Of a DNA stretch of 64,000 nt, positions 45,428 to 53,369 are shown piece by piece (position 1 is the stretch's first letter; the number at the start of each line of letters is the position of its first letter). A model generated the notes under the pieces. The model was not told the DNA's origin. It did no database searches and saw only the letters and a list, made by a program, of their open reading frames with translations. The translations under genes were made by a program, and so were the position numbers. Origin of the DNA: Candidatus Pseudobacter hemicellulosilyticus (GTDB lineage Bacteria > Bacteroidota > Bacteroidia > Chitinophagales > Chitinophagaceae); the NCBI GenBank assembly GCA_029202545.1, contig CP119311.1:1984001-2048000 (forward strand), in the 5' to 3' direction.

Positions 45428-46579
45428 ATGAGTCAAATGACAAACAATACAATCGTTAACCGCTGCTGGCAGGTACTGGTATTGGTGGCCATACTGCCCG
45501 GATGCCGCAAGGATGAGCAATTTCCTTCGGTGGTGGTTGAAGGACCGGCGCCTTCCGGCAGCTTCACCTATGTGGTGAATGCCGGCAATCCCAAAGAAGT
45601 GAAGTTCACAAATGGATCGGCTGATGCGGAATCCTATTACTGGCAGTTTGGGGATGGGACCAGCGCTACCGAGCAATCGCCCCTGCATGTATATGCCAGC
45701 TCCGGAAAATATATCGTTATCCTGAAAACAGCCAGCCATGCGGGGTATACCCAGTCGGATACCGTGCAGATAGTGGCTTCCCTGCCTGCTACAGCGGATT
45801 TTGACTACAGCGCCTTCCTGCTGCAGACCAGCTTTCTCAATAATGCCAGCGGGATAGAATCGGTGCATTGGGATTTTGGTGACAATACCAGCTCCACGGA
45901 GATAGCGCCTGTGCATGAATATGCAACAGCCGGCAGTTATGAAGTTACCCTGACGGTGAACGGCCTTACCGGCAATGTAGCTACCCAAACCAAAACGGTG
46001 GTAGTTCAGGGGCATAAGAACCTGGTCAAAGGCGGCACTTTTGATGCCGCTTCCGCCCAGTACTGGAAATCCTACCAGAATGATAACCCGCCTACTTTCG
46101 GTTATACGGTTGATGCACCTGCCGGTGGAATGGGCGGCTGCCTCCGCTTTCCATCTTTCGAGAATCCCAGTAATTCAAAGAACCAGCTGATCTATCAGCC
46201 TGTATCGGTAGTGGCCGGCAAGCAGTACAAATTGTCTGCAGTGATCAAGGCGCCCGCCGGTGGATACCAGTGTTATTTCCAGTTCTTCGTTTCCAACGAT
46301 GCGGCTTACTGGCAGGATGCTGATATGGGCGGTAACCAGATCTTATCACTCAATACCTGGCATGGCTGGGGCGGTGGCTCCAATTATTCGGTGGCGGTGA
46401 ATGGTGATCTGGCCGGCATCGTTTCGCAGAATGGCAATTATGGTTTTGGGGCAGCCACAGGAGGTATTTATACAGCCACAGAAACAAGGACGGTGTATAT
46501 CGGCGTACAGGCCGGCACCTGGTCGGGTAAATCCAATGGCGACTGGCTGGTGGACAACCTCAGCTTTGAAGTACTATAG
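45428..46579 (+). CDS. PKD-domain lipoprotein, probable surface glycan-binding protein
   Basis: A 383-aa lipoprotein (lipobox LPGC, then RKDEQFPS). Two PKD (Ig-like) domains are recognised by YYWQFGDGTSATEQSPLHVY and VHWDFGDNTSSTEIAPVHEY (about residues 45-200). The C-terminal half (about 200-383) is beta-rich with many aromatic residues (QYWKSYQNDNPPTFGY, CYFQFFVSNDAAYWQD, NTWHGWGGGSN) and looks like a carbohydrate-binding jelly-roll, though I cannot name a CBM family. It sits where SusE/SusF-like surface glycan-binding proteins are usually encoded, right after SusD. Confidence 0.8.
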   Translation: MSQMTNNTIVNRCWQVLVLVAILPGCRKDEQFPSVVVEGPAPSGSFTYVVNAGNPKEVKFTNGSADAESYYWQFGDGTSATEQSPLHVYASSGKYIVILKTASHAGYTQSDTVQIVASLPATADFDYSAFLLQTSFLNNASGIESVHWDFGDNTSSTEIAPVHEYATAGSYEVTLTVNGLTGNVATQTKTVVVQGHKNLVKGGTFDAASAQYWKSYQNDNPPTFGYTVDAPAGGMGGCLRFPSFENPSNSKNQLIYQPVSVVAGKQYKLSAVIKAPAGGYQCYFQFFVSNDAAYWQDADMGGNQILSLNTWHGWGGGSNYSVAVNGDLAGIVSQNGNYGFGAATGGIYTATETRTVYIGVQAGTWSGKSNGDWLVDNLSFEVL

Positions 46580-46608
46580 TAGTTAAAATAGGCAAGTATC
46601 AATCGTTG

Positions 46609-46647
46609 CAGGAAGTGTATCGGGTAATTGGCCCGGACACTTTCCTG
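46609..46647 (+). terminator. Strong intergenic hairpin inside the mannan operon
   Basis: CAGGAAGTGT pairs with ACACTTTCCTG (one bulged T), with a second inner stem CGGG / CCCG. It is followed by TTTAAAA, not a full T-run, and lies 20 bp before the next start codon. It may be a partial terminator or an RNA-processing stem that lowers or protects one side of the transcript. Confidence 0.5.
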
Positions 46648-46666
46648 TTTAAAACCTGTATCAATT

Positions 46667-48352
46667 ATGTTTAAGCAATCAATGATCCTTACCCTGGCCG
46701 CCAGTTGCTGCTGGACGGCGGGCCTGCAGGCACAGATCAGCAAAGTACAGTTGCTGCAGCCTGCAGTTGTTCAGTATGAAAAGGCAGAATGGGCGATAGA
46801 GCTGACCGCTGATTTCAACAACCCTTACCTGCAGGAAGAAGTGAGCCTGGACATGCAGCTGCTGGCGCCTTCCGGAAAAAAACTGGTGCTGCCCTGTTAT
46901 TATGAATCCGGTAAGAGCGGCGCTGTGTCCAGCTGGAAGGCGCGCTTTGCTGCCCGGGAAAAAGGCAAATACCGCTATAGCTTCCTGCTGAAACAGCGAG
47001 GCGGACAACCTATGTCTTCCTCTGAGCAAAGTTTCTCCGCCCGCCCTTCCCGTAAGGATGGCATCCTGCATGCGGGTGATAACTGGGTGTTCCGTTTTGA
47101 TAGCGGCAAGCCATTCCGGGGAATTGGTGAAAACATCTGCTGGGAATCACGGGCCAGCGATGATTCTAAATATTTCAGTGAAATGCACCAGGAAAGCAAG
47201 TATAACTATGAGGAGATGCTGCCGATGCTGAAGGCCAATGGCGGCAATTATTTCCGTACCTGGATCTGTTCCTGGAACCTGCCCATTGATTGGAGATCGG
47301 GTTTCAATAATCACCGGTATACCGCCAGTACGGAATATTATAATCCCAGCGCGCTGGCCAAAATGGACAGGATGGTGGATCTCTGTGATTCACTGGAATT
47401 GTATGTGATGCTGACTATGGGGCCCGGCGCCTATCATACCAGGGATGCCGGTGCAGCCAGCTCTGCTGCTGATTTTTTTGTGAACCCGGCAGCACGGGAA
47501 AAATACAGGAACAGGTTACGCTATATTGTTGCCCGCTGGGGCTACAGCAGTGCCATCGGCGCCTGGGAATTTTTTAACGAAGTGGATAATGTACAGTTCG
47601 GTAATAAAGAGAAACCGATACCTGCGGCGGATATTGTGCAGTGGCACAATGAGATGAGCCAATACCTGAAGTCGGTGGATCCTTACCAGCACCTGGTGAC
47701 CACCAGTATCTCACACAGGGACCTGGAAGGCATGAACAGCTTACCGGATATTGATTTCAACCAGCGGCATATGTACCGTGTCACCACGCAGATGCCTGGT
47801 ACCATCATTGAGTATGCCAGGAACTTTAAGAAGCCCTATGTGATTGGTGAGTTCAGCTATGAATGGGACTGGTCAAAGGATTTCAACCAGTTTGCCGACA
47901 GCATGGATTATGATTATAAACGCGGGCTTTGGTATGGGCTGTTTTCGCCCACGCCGGTACTGCCGCTTTCCTGGTGGTGGGAATATTTTGATAGTCGCAA
48001 AACAGACCGGTATATTGCTCATGTGCGGACTATCCAGGACAGGATGATGAAAGCTGGTAATGGCCAGTTTGATTCAATTCCTGTGGTGTTGGATAAAGCC
48101 GGGGTAGAAAAGTTTGCAGTGCGCTGTGGAAAGGAAATATATGTGTACCTGAATAACCGGTCTGCTGATGCAAAGACGCTCAACTGTACTGTGCCTGCTG
48201 CTGGTCTGAATGCCAGAACAGTGAGTGTATATGAATGTGAAAAGGGTGTTTATGGCACTGCATTGATCCCGAAAATTGCTGCCGGACAGTTGCAGGTAAC
48301 TGATCTTACCTTGCCTGCCAGCACTGACCTGGTACTGATTTTCACGAAGTAA
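46667..48352 (+). CDS. GH5-like clan GH-A enzyme with N-terminal DUF5060-like domain
   Basis: A 561-aa secreted protein (signal peptide to LQAQ). I start at 46667 (MFKQSMILTLA). Residues 25-125 form an Ig-like domain of DUF5060 type (VQYEKAEWAIELTADFNNPY...). The barrel (about 135-480) has GIGENICWESRA, FRTWICSWNLPIDW, the acid/base Glu305 in WEFFNEVDN, and nucleophile Glu395 in YVIGEFSYEW. The C-terminus is a small beta domain. The barrel resembles the mannanase-like part of clan GH-A, which fits the locus, but the exact family and substrate remain open. Last plus-strand gene of the operon; a terminator follows. Confidence 0.82.
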   Translation: MFKQSMILTLAASCCWTAGLQAQISKVQLLQPAVVQYEKAEWAIELTADFNNPYLQEEVSLDMQLLAPSGKKLVLPCYYESGKSGAVSSWKARFAAREKGKYRYSFLLKQRGGQPMSSSEQSFSARPSRKDGILHAGDNWVFRFDSGKPFRGIGENICWESRASDDSKYFSEMHQESKYNYEEMLPMLKANGGNYFRTWICSWNLPIDWRSGFNNHRYTASTEYYNPSALAKMDRMVDLCDSLELYVMLTMGPGAYHTRDAGAASSAADFFVNPAAREKYRNRLRYIVARWGYSSAIGAWEFFNEVDNVQFGNKEKPIPAADIVQWHNEMSQYLKSVDPYQHLVTTSISHRDLEGMNSLPDIDFNQRHMYRVTTQMPGTIIEYARNFKKPYVIGEFSYEWDWSKDFNQFADSMDYDYKRGLWYGLFSPTPVLPLSWWWEYFDSRKTDRYIAHVRTIQDRMMKAGNGQFDSIPVVLDKAGVEKFAVRCGKEIYVYLNNRSADAKTLNCTVPAAGLNARTVSVYECEKGVYGTALIPKIAAGQLQVTDLTLPASTDLVLIFTK

Positions 48353-48378
48353 TAGTCAGGAAATACGCATAAAAAGAT

Positions 48379-48403
48379 GGCCGTATCCTATTTTGATACG
48401 GCC
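48379..48403 (+). terminator. Rho-independent terminator of the mannan operon
   Basis: Perfect 9-bp stem GGCCGTATC / GATACGGCC with a 7-nt loop, followed by TCTTTATTT. It ends the plus-strand run that begins at GH26, before the opposing esterase gene. Confidence 0.75.
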
Positions 48404-48504
48404 TCTTTATTTGGGTACTGCAACAGTGCCTGGTGAAAATCCGGTCATTTGTAATGTTCAGCATGGCTGCCGCCGGGATTGAAATGCTGGTTCCTGTTGA
48501 TTGA

Positions 48505-50052
48505 TCAATAAGCATTGTTCGTCTGATCAAAATACAGGTATCGCCTCAATCCTTTTTCATTTTCTATCCTGGTATTGGTATCCAGCACCATTACTTTGGG
48601 AATGCTGCTTTGGAGGCCGGGCCATTTGGGCAGGTTGCTGCCATTGGGGTTGCCGGTCTTTATGAAGTTGGCAAAATACAGCTGCATGGTGGCGGAAAGC
48701 TGCTGATCGGCTGCCGTCCATTGGATACCGCTCACCAGGGCCAGGTTGCCCATGGCATAGGGGATCTCAGCCGAGTGCAGGGCGCCTCCTTTGGCGGAGG
48801 GATGAGAAGGCGCAGTGCGGCAGAACAGGTAGCGGTAGACCGGGAAACCATTGGTTTTACTATGCATATCGATCCATTTCCAGGTATTGTAGCCGGCAAA
48901 ACGATCAGTGGCCAGGTCGATGGCTGACTGAACAGTCTCCACGCTGTCCTTATGCGGGTAGAGGGCCAGGATAGTGGCCGCCCTGTTGCCATATAGTTTT
49001 TGCACGGTCTGCTCAAATTGTTCCGGCGCATGGGGGGCACTCCCGAGGATGCTGCCAGTTTCCCCATTGTTCCAGCCGGAAAGAATGGGAATATCAGCCT
49101 GTTGCCCGTAAGTAAAAATTTCACGCGGGTCTTTTGGCAGCAGGTAGCCATCTGTGCTGATACCGAAGCGGGGCGTGCCCTCATTGCCATATAAGGCCAA
49201 TAATTCCTTTGCCGGTAGTTTTCTCAAGGCTTCCAGGTCTTTGGCTCCGGTCAGCTGCATTAGTTGTCCCCCTTTGCTTTCTTCCGTGCGGAGGGTAGAA
49301 GGCATGCGGGAACCCAGGATAGAGCCACTCTGTGCAATGGCTTTGTGGAATAATCCTTTGGCCAGCGGTGTGGCTACCAGGGTAGTAACGGATACAGCGC
49401 CGGCCGATTGACCTGCAATGGTAATATTCCGGGGATCACCTCCGAAAGCGGCAATGTTCTGCTGCACCCATTGCAGGGCCGCTACCTGGTCCAGCACGCC
49501 GTAGTTGCCCGAGCTATGGTGAGGAGAAGCCTTGCTCAGTGCGGGGTGTGCCAGGAAACCAAAAATGCCGAGCCGGTAGTTGATGGTCACGGTTACAATG
49601 CCCAGCCTGGCCATGCTGGCGCCGTCATAGCGGAACTCTGATCCGTCACCGGCATAGAGGCCGCCCCCATGGATATAGACCAGGACCGGCATGGCCTTCT
49701 TACTGCCGGTGGCAGCGGTCCATACATTCAGGTAAAGGCAGTCCTCGCTCATGCTGTCGGCCCGGGACACCATATCGCTGTAAACGGCTGTCTGCAGTGG
49801 TTTGTGGCCAAACTGCGTGGCTTGTCTGATCCCTTTCCATGAAAGGGGCGCCTGCGGTTCCTGCCAGCGTAGCGGACCTACCGGCGCAGCTGCGTAGGGG
49901 ATGCCTTTGAATACCAGGATGCCATCAGTTGCCCGGGCGCCTTCCAGCATTCCATAAATAGTGTTAACGCGTGGACCTGCCTTGGGTGTTTGTGCAGGTA
50001 ACCATAAGGGTAACGAGAGCAGCAGGAAGCAAATGCGGATCGCTAATTTCAT
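48505..50052 (-). CDS. Secreted type-B carboxylesterase
   Basis: A 515-aa alpha/beta-hydrolase of the carboxylesterase type-B family. Signal peptide to LPAQ. SEDCLYLNVWT is the family signature, GGDPRNITIAGQSAGAVS contains nucleophile Ser216, NNGETGSIL probably the acid, and GGALHSAEIPYAMGN the catalytic His. YIHGGGLYAGDG forms the oxyanion hole. Near a mannan locus it could remove acetyl or other ester groups from the glycan, but type-B esterases vary widely. It follows GH30 by 42 bp on the minus strand, facing the mannan operon. Confidence 0.88.
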   Translation of the reverse strand: MKLAIRICFLLLSLPLWLPAQTPKAGPRVNTIYGMLEGARATDGILVFKGIPYAAAPVGPLRWQEPQAPLSWKGIRQATQFGHKPLQTAVYSDMVSRADSMSEDCLYLNVWTAATGSKKAMPVLVYIHGGGLYAGDGSEFRYDGASMARLGIVTVTINYRLGIFGFLAHPALSKASPHHSSGNYGVLDQVAALQWVQQNIAAFGGDPRNITIAGQSAGAVSVTTLVATPLAKGLFHKAIAQSGSILGSRMPSTLRTEESKGGQLMQLTGAKDLEALRKLPAKELLALYGNEGTPRFGISTDGYLLPKDPREIFTYGQQADIPILSGWNNGETGSILGSAPHAPEQFEQTVQKLYGNRAATILALYPHKDSVETVQSAIDLATDRFAGYNTWKWIDMHSKTNGFPVYRYLFCRTAPSHPSAKGGALHSAEIPYAMGNLALVSGIQWTAADQQLSATMQLYFANFIKTGNPNGSNLPKWPGLQSSIPKVMVLDTNTRIENEKGLRRYLYFDQTNNAY

Positions 50053-50094
50053 GATTGTATATTGAAAGTAGTAATGGAGAAGAAGTGATGTTGT

Positions 50095-51486
50095 TTACCA
50101 GGTATAAGTAGCTACAGCACCGGCGGGCAGCTTGGCGCTGGCAGCTTTTGAGCCGGTCGCGATATTGAATGCCTGGGTCTCGGCGCTCTTGTTGGCAACA
50201 ATCAATACGATCCTGCCGGTGGGGGTTCGGAAAGCCACATTGGGCAGGGTCTCGCTGGTATTGCTGGCAATGCGGTAAGAGGCTGGCGGCACAAACCGGC
50301 TGGCATGTCCAATGACATAGAGGGCAATATTCCTTTCCACGGCATTGCCTTCAATGGTAACGGCTCCCTGGCAGAAAGCGCAGCCGCCATTGTCCGTATG
50401 CGGTTCAAATTTTGCGTTGGCCGCCAGGTTCCAGAGAATGACGTTACGGCTCCAGTTGCGGGTAGCGCCGATCAGTATCCTTTCTACCGGGTTGGCAATA
50501 TTGAACTGGCCATCGCGGTTCACCGCCATCATTTCCGTAAAGTACAGGCCCTTGGTGGGAAAGGCATCATGCACGCGGCTCATAGCTGATACAGGCCCGG
50601 CATAGAGATGGAAGCCGCTGCCATCTATGAACCGGGCGGCGGTACTGTCTGCCAGGATAGCCATTGGGTATTCCGGCGCATCGCAGTTATGATCGTATAA
50701 AATGATCCTGGTGGTGATGCCTTCTTTTTTGAACAGGGGCCCCAGGTGATCCCGGATAAAACGCAGCTGTTCTTTGGCCAGCATTTGCATGCTGGGGGTA
50801 TTGCCATCGTTAAATGGTTCGTTCTGGACCGTAATGGCATCAATGCGGATGCCCTGCTGCTCCATGGCCCGGATATATTTGACAAAGTAGCGGGCATATA
50901 CGGGATAGTATTCTTCCTGCAGCCTGCCACCCTGGATATTGTTATTGGACTTCATCCAGGTGGGGGCCGACCAGGGTGATCCCAGTATTTTGATGGCAGG
51001 GTTGATGGCCAGGATCTCTTTCATTACCGGCACCACATCTTTTTCATCGTCGGCCAGGCTGAAGCGGGACAAGGTTGGATCTTTTTTGCCGGCTGGCAGG
51101 TCGTTGTAGGAAAAGACCCGTTGATTAAGGTCGGAAGCGCCGATACTGAGGCGGAGATAGCTGATGCCCATGCCGTCCCTGTCCTGGCCAAACAGTTCCT
51201 GCAGGAGGGTCTTTCTTTCGGCGGCGTCCATCCGGATAATATGCTGGGCGCTGCCGCCGGTGAGGGCGAAGCCAAACCCATCCATTTGCTGGAAGGTCTC
51301 GTTGGGGTTAACAAGGATCACCGGTTGCTGGCTGTTGATGGAACCAGTAAAACGAAGTGGTTCCTGCTGGGCCAGCAACTGCTGGCGGTCGGGCGTAGTG
51401 AGCCAGACGCCGGGCGATTGGGCAATACTGCATTGACAAAGGGCGCTAAGGACAGGTAGTAACAGGAGGCGTGTAATAATGCTCAT
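50095..51486 (-). CDS. Secreted GH30 enzyme
   Basis: A 463-aa clan GH-A glycosidase of family GH30. Signal peptide to CSIAQ; no proper lipobox. FQQMDGFGFALTGGSAQ is the conserved first strand, acid/base Glu223 lies in ITVQNEPFNDG, and nucleophile Glu318 in LYFTEMMAV. RLSIGASDLNQRVFSYND and ILGSPWSAPTWMKSNN are typical. A C-terminal beta domain (about 385-463) completes the family layout. GH30 enzymes act on beta-1,6- or beta-1,3-glucosides, xylan and others; the substrate is open. It and the esterase form a minus-strand operon with a -7 box upstream. Confidence 0.9.
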   Translation of the reverse strand: MSIITRLLLLPVLSALCQCSIAQSPGVWLTTPDRQQLLAQQEPLRFTGSINSQQPVILVNPNETFQQMDGFGFALTGGSAQHIIRMDAAERKTLLQELFGQDRDGMGISYLRLSIGASDLNQRVFSYNDLPAGKKDPTLSRFSLADDEKDVVPVMKEILAINPAIKILGSPWSAPTWMKSNNNIQGGRLQEEYYPVYARYFVKYIRAMEQQGIRIDAITVQNEPFNDGNTPSMQMLAKEQLRFIRDHLGPLFKKEGITTRIILYDHNCDAPEYPMAILADSTAARFIDGSGFHLYAGPVSAMSRVHDAFPTKGLYFTEMMAVNRDGQFNIANPVERILIGATRNWSRNVILWNLAANAKFEPHTDNGGCAFCQGAVTIEGNAVERNIALYVIGHASRFVPPASYRIASNTSETLPNVAFRTPTGRIVLIVANKSAETQAFNIATGSKAASAKLPAGAVATYTW

Positions 51487-51529
51487 GGCAGGCTTACAGT
51501 TTAAACATGAAAAGAAATATTTACTTCTG

Positions 51530-51537
51530 CAAACCTA
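51530..51537 (-). promoter_or_regulatory. -7 box before GH30
   Basis: The minus strand reads TAGGTTTG, an exact TAnnTTTG match, 44 bp before the GH30 start. No clear -33 box. Confidence 0.45.
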
Positions 51538-51608
51538 TACATGGCTGAAACTGCTTACTGATGCTCTGGTAGCAAAATATGGTGGTAAGATGGAGCTGAA
51601 ATTAACAC

Positions 51609-51622
51609 CTAACGATTGTTAG
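51609..51622. promoter_or_regulatory. Palindromic operator before the acyl-CoA dehydrogenase
   Basis: CTAAC-GATT-GTTAG is a perfect palindrome with a 4-bp spacer. It overlaps the -33 position of a candidate promoter whose -7 box is TATCTTAG (51642-51649, one mismatch). Such palindromes are typical TetR-family sites, and TetR repressors often govern fatty-acid degradation genes. No TetR gene is in the window. Confidence 0.4.
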
Positions 51623-51704
51623 TTTAATTAGATTTTTTAGCTATCTTAGCACCAGCCTTTGACGATTATTGCTATAACGAAAGATCACGATCTACTAACT
51701 ATCT

Positions 51705-52847
51705 ATGAATTTGCAGCACGCTGAACTGACGCAGCAGGTGGCGCATACTGCCCGGGATTTTGCCCGGCAGCATATCAAGCCATTTGTGATGGAATGGGAC
51801 GAAAGCCAGGAATTTCCGGTACACGTTTTCAAAGAAATGGGTAAACTGGGGCTGATGGGCGTATTGGTTCCCGAAACATATGGGGGAGCGGGACTGGGTT
51901 ACTTCGAGTACCATGCCGTGATCCAGGAGATTGCCAAGGTCTGCGGTGCAGTGGGCCTGAGCCTTGCTGCGCATAATTCACTCTGCACAGGTCATATACT
52001 ATCCTTCGGGAATGAAGAACAAAAGAGAAAGTACCTGCCTAAGCTGGCTACGGCCGAATGGCTGGGCGCTTGGGGATTAACGGAACCCAATACCGGAAGT
52101 GATGCCGGTAATATGCAGACTACGGCTGTTCGTGACGGTGACCACTGGGTCCTGAACGGCGCCAAATGCTGGATCACCCATGGTAAAAGCGGTGATGTGG
52201 CCGTGATCATTGCCCGCACCGGTGAGCCGAGGACCAGTAATAACGCTACTGCTTTTATAATAGAAAAAGGTACTACTGGTTTTAGCGCCGGTAAAAAAGA
52301 GAACAAATTGGGTATGCGCGCCAGCGAGACCACGGAACTCATATTTGACCACTGTCGTATCCCTGATGCCAACAGGCTGGGTGAGGTAGGCGAGGGGTTC
52401 CGGCAGAGCCTGAAAGTACTGGATGGCGGCAGGATCTCCATTGCGGCCCTGGCGCTGGGCATTGCCAAAGGCGCTTATGAAGCGGCGCTGCAATATTCCA
52501 AAGAGCGGCACCAGTTTGATCAGCCCATTGCCAATTTCCAGGGTATCTCATTCAAACTGGCGGATATGGCCACGGAGATTGCTGCGGCGGAATTCCTGAC
52601 ACTGCAGGCCTGTGACCTGCGCATGAAAGGGGTGAAAATGACAAAAGAAGCGGCCATGGCAAAATACTATGCCAGTGAAGTGGCGGTGAAAGTGGCTACA
52701 GATGCGGTGCAGATCTTTGGCGGTTATGGCTACACAAAAGATTTTCCGGTAGAAAAATATTATAGAGATAGTAAACTGTGTACGATTGGAGAGGGAACTT
52801 CTGAAATTCAGAAACTGGTGATCGCCAGGGAAATTCTGAACGCCTAA
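51705..52847 (+). CDS. Acyl-CoA dehydrogenase
   Basis: A 380-aa FAD flavoenzyme that introduces the alpha-beta double bond in acyl-CoA. GAWGLTEPNTGSDAGNMQTTA and WILNGAKCWITHG-like FAD/substrate strands (residues about 120-155) are seen, MRASETTELIFDHCRIPDANRLG is the middle beta-domain, and IFGGYGYTKDFPVEKYYRDSK plus IGEGTSEIQKLVIAREIL form the C-terminal signature. Glu363 in GEGTSEI is the expected catalytic base. Most like short- or branched-chain dehydrogenases; the chain length is not decidable. Single gene, with its own operator and terminator. Confidence 0.94.
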   Translation: MNLQHAELTQQVAHTARDFARQHIKPFVMEWDESQEFPVHVFKEMGKLGLMGVLVPETYGGAGLGYFEYHAVIQEIAKVCGAVGLSLAAHNSLCTGHILSFGNEEQKRKYLPKLATAEWLGAWGLTEPNTGSDAGNMQTTAVRDGDHWVLNGAKCWITHGKSGDVAVIIARTGEPRTSNNATAFIIEKGTTGFSAGKKENKLGMRASETTELIFDHCRIPDANRLGEVGEGFRQSLKVLDGGRISIAALALGIAKGAYEAALQYSKERHQFDQPIANFQGISFKLADMATEIAAAEFLTLQACDLRMKGVKMTKEAAMAKYYASEVAVKVATDAVQIFGGYGYTKDFPVEKYYRDSKLCTIGEGTSEIQKLVIAREILNA

Positions 52848-52878
52848 CGATTGAGTTTGTCTGTCATGTCTTGTTTCG

Positions 52879-52906
52879 GCCCCTGTATGGTTGCAGGGGC
52901 TTTTTT
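52879..52906 (+). terminator. Rho-independent terminator after acyl-CoA dehydrogenase
   Basis: 7-bp stem GCCCCTG / CAGGGGC with an 8-nt loop, then six T. Confidence 0.85.
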
Positions 52907-52947
52907 ATTGCCTGAGCTAAGGGACGCTGGCTTAGTCAGGGAGTACC

Positions 52948-53047
52948 GTCGCTCGCCTCCGGCGAGTGACCAGTTTTCCGTCGCCGCCAGTCCCTAAGCG
53001 TTCGCCGGAGGCGAACAAATAGCAGTCACTCGCCGGAGGCGAGCGAC
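52948..53047. repeat. Triple-hairpin palindromic intergenic element
   Basis: Three short hairpins with the same core: CTCGCC-TCC-GGCGAG (52952-52966), GTTCGCC-GGA-GGCGAAC (53000-53016) and CTCGCC-GGA-GGCGAG (53029-53043). The first and third are embedded in a perfect 23-bp inverted repeat (52948-52970 and 53025-53047), so the whole region can also fold into one large stem. It lies between the acyl-CoA dehydrogenase terminator and the end of the 57-aa gene. It resembles REP/BIME-type chromosomal repeats. No second copy was noticed in this window. Confidence 0.6.
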
Positions 53048-53060
53048 TGTAGCCCCGGGC

Positions 53061-53234
53061 TTAAGGCATAAAATCTTCGTCCTCTTTGGGACCATATTTG
53101 GCAAACAGCTTATCAATAGCGCCGCCGAAGAGGGGCAGTTTGTCCTTGGCAAAATTCTTGATCACGTCAATAGCTTTATAAGCCTGCTGTTCGGTCAGTC
53201 CTTCTGCCATTAATTTCTCAATCAGATCTTTCAT
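53061..53234 (-). CDS. Small helical protein of unknown function (57 aa)
   Basis: The frame runs from an ATG at 53234 to TAA at 53061. The product begins MKDLIEKLMAEGLTEQQAYK and ends in an acidic tail (GPKEDEDFMP). It is predicted as a bundle of amphipathic helices with a Leu-Pro-Leu-Phe-Gly-Gly turn in the middle, without signal peptide or cysteine. The regular heptad-like pattern and absence of rare codons suggest a real gene. It lies upstream of the palindromic element and downstream of the clpX terminator. Function unknown. Confidence 0.65.
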   Translation of the reverse strand: MKDLIEKLMAEGLTEQQAYKAIDVIKNFAKDKLPLFGGAIDKLFAKYGPKEDEDFMP

Positions 53235-53314
53235 GCTTGATGCTTTTTTGAATGGGCTGTCAGCCTGGGGCCTGTTATAGACCAGGCTGAAGATCCCTGT
53301 AGAAAAATGCTGTT

Positions 53315-53343
53315 AAAAGAAAAGCCAGACGGGTGCGCCTGAC
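53315..53343 (-). terminator. Terminator after clpX
   Basis: On the minus strand GTCAGGCG pairs with CGTCTGGC (two G-T pairs) around a short loop, followed by TTTTCTTTTAAC; the other side is flanked by AAAAG, so it could work in both directions. Confidence 0.6.
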
Positions 53344-53369
53344 TTTTCGTATTGTGTAAAAGCGTTGAG

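Noticed and set aside
52921..53060. CRISPR-like repeats or a tRNA
   Set aside because: The repeats are inverted, not direct with spacers, and no cloverleaf can be drawn; they fit a palindromic repeat element.
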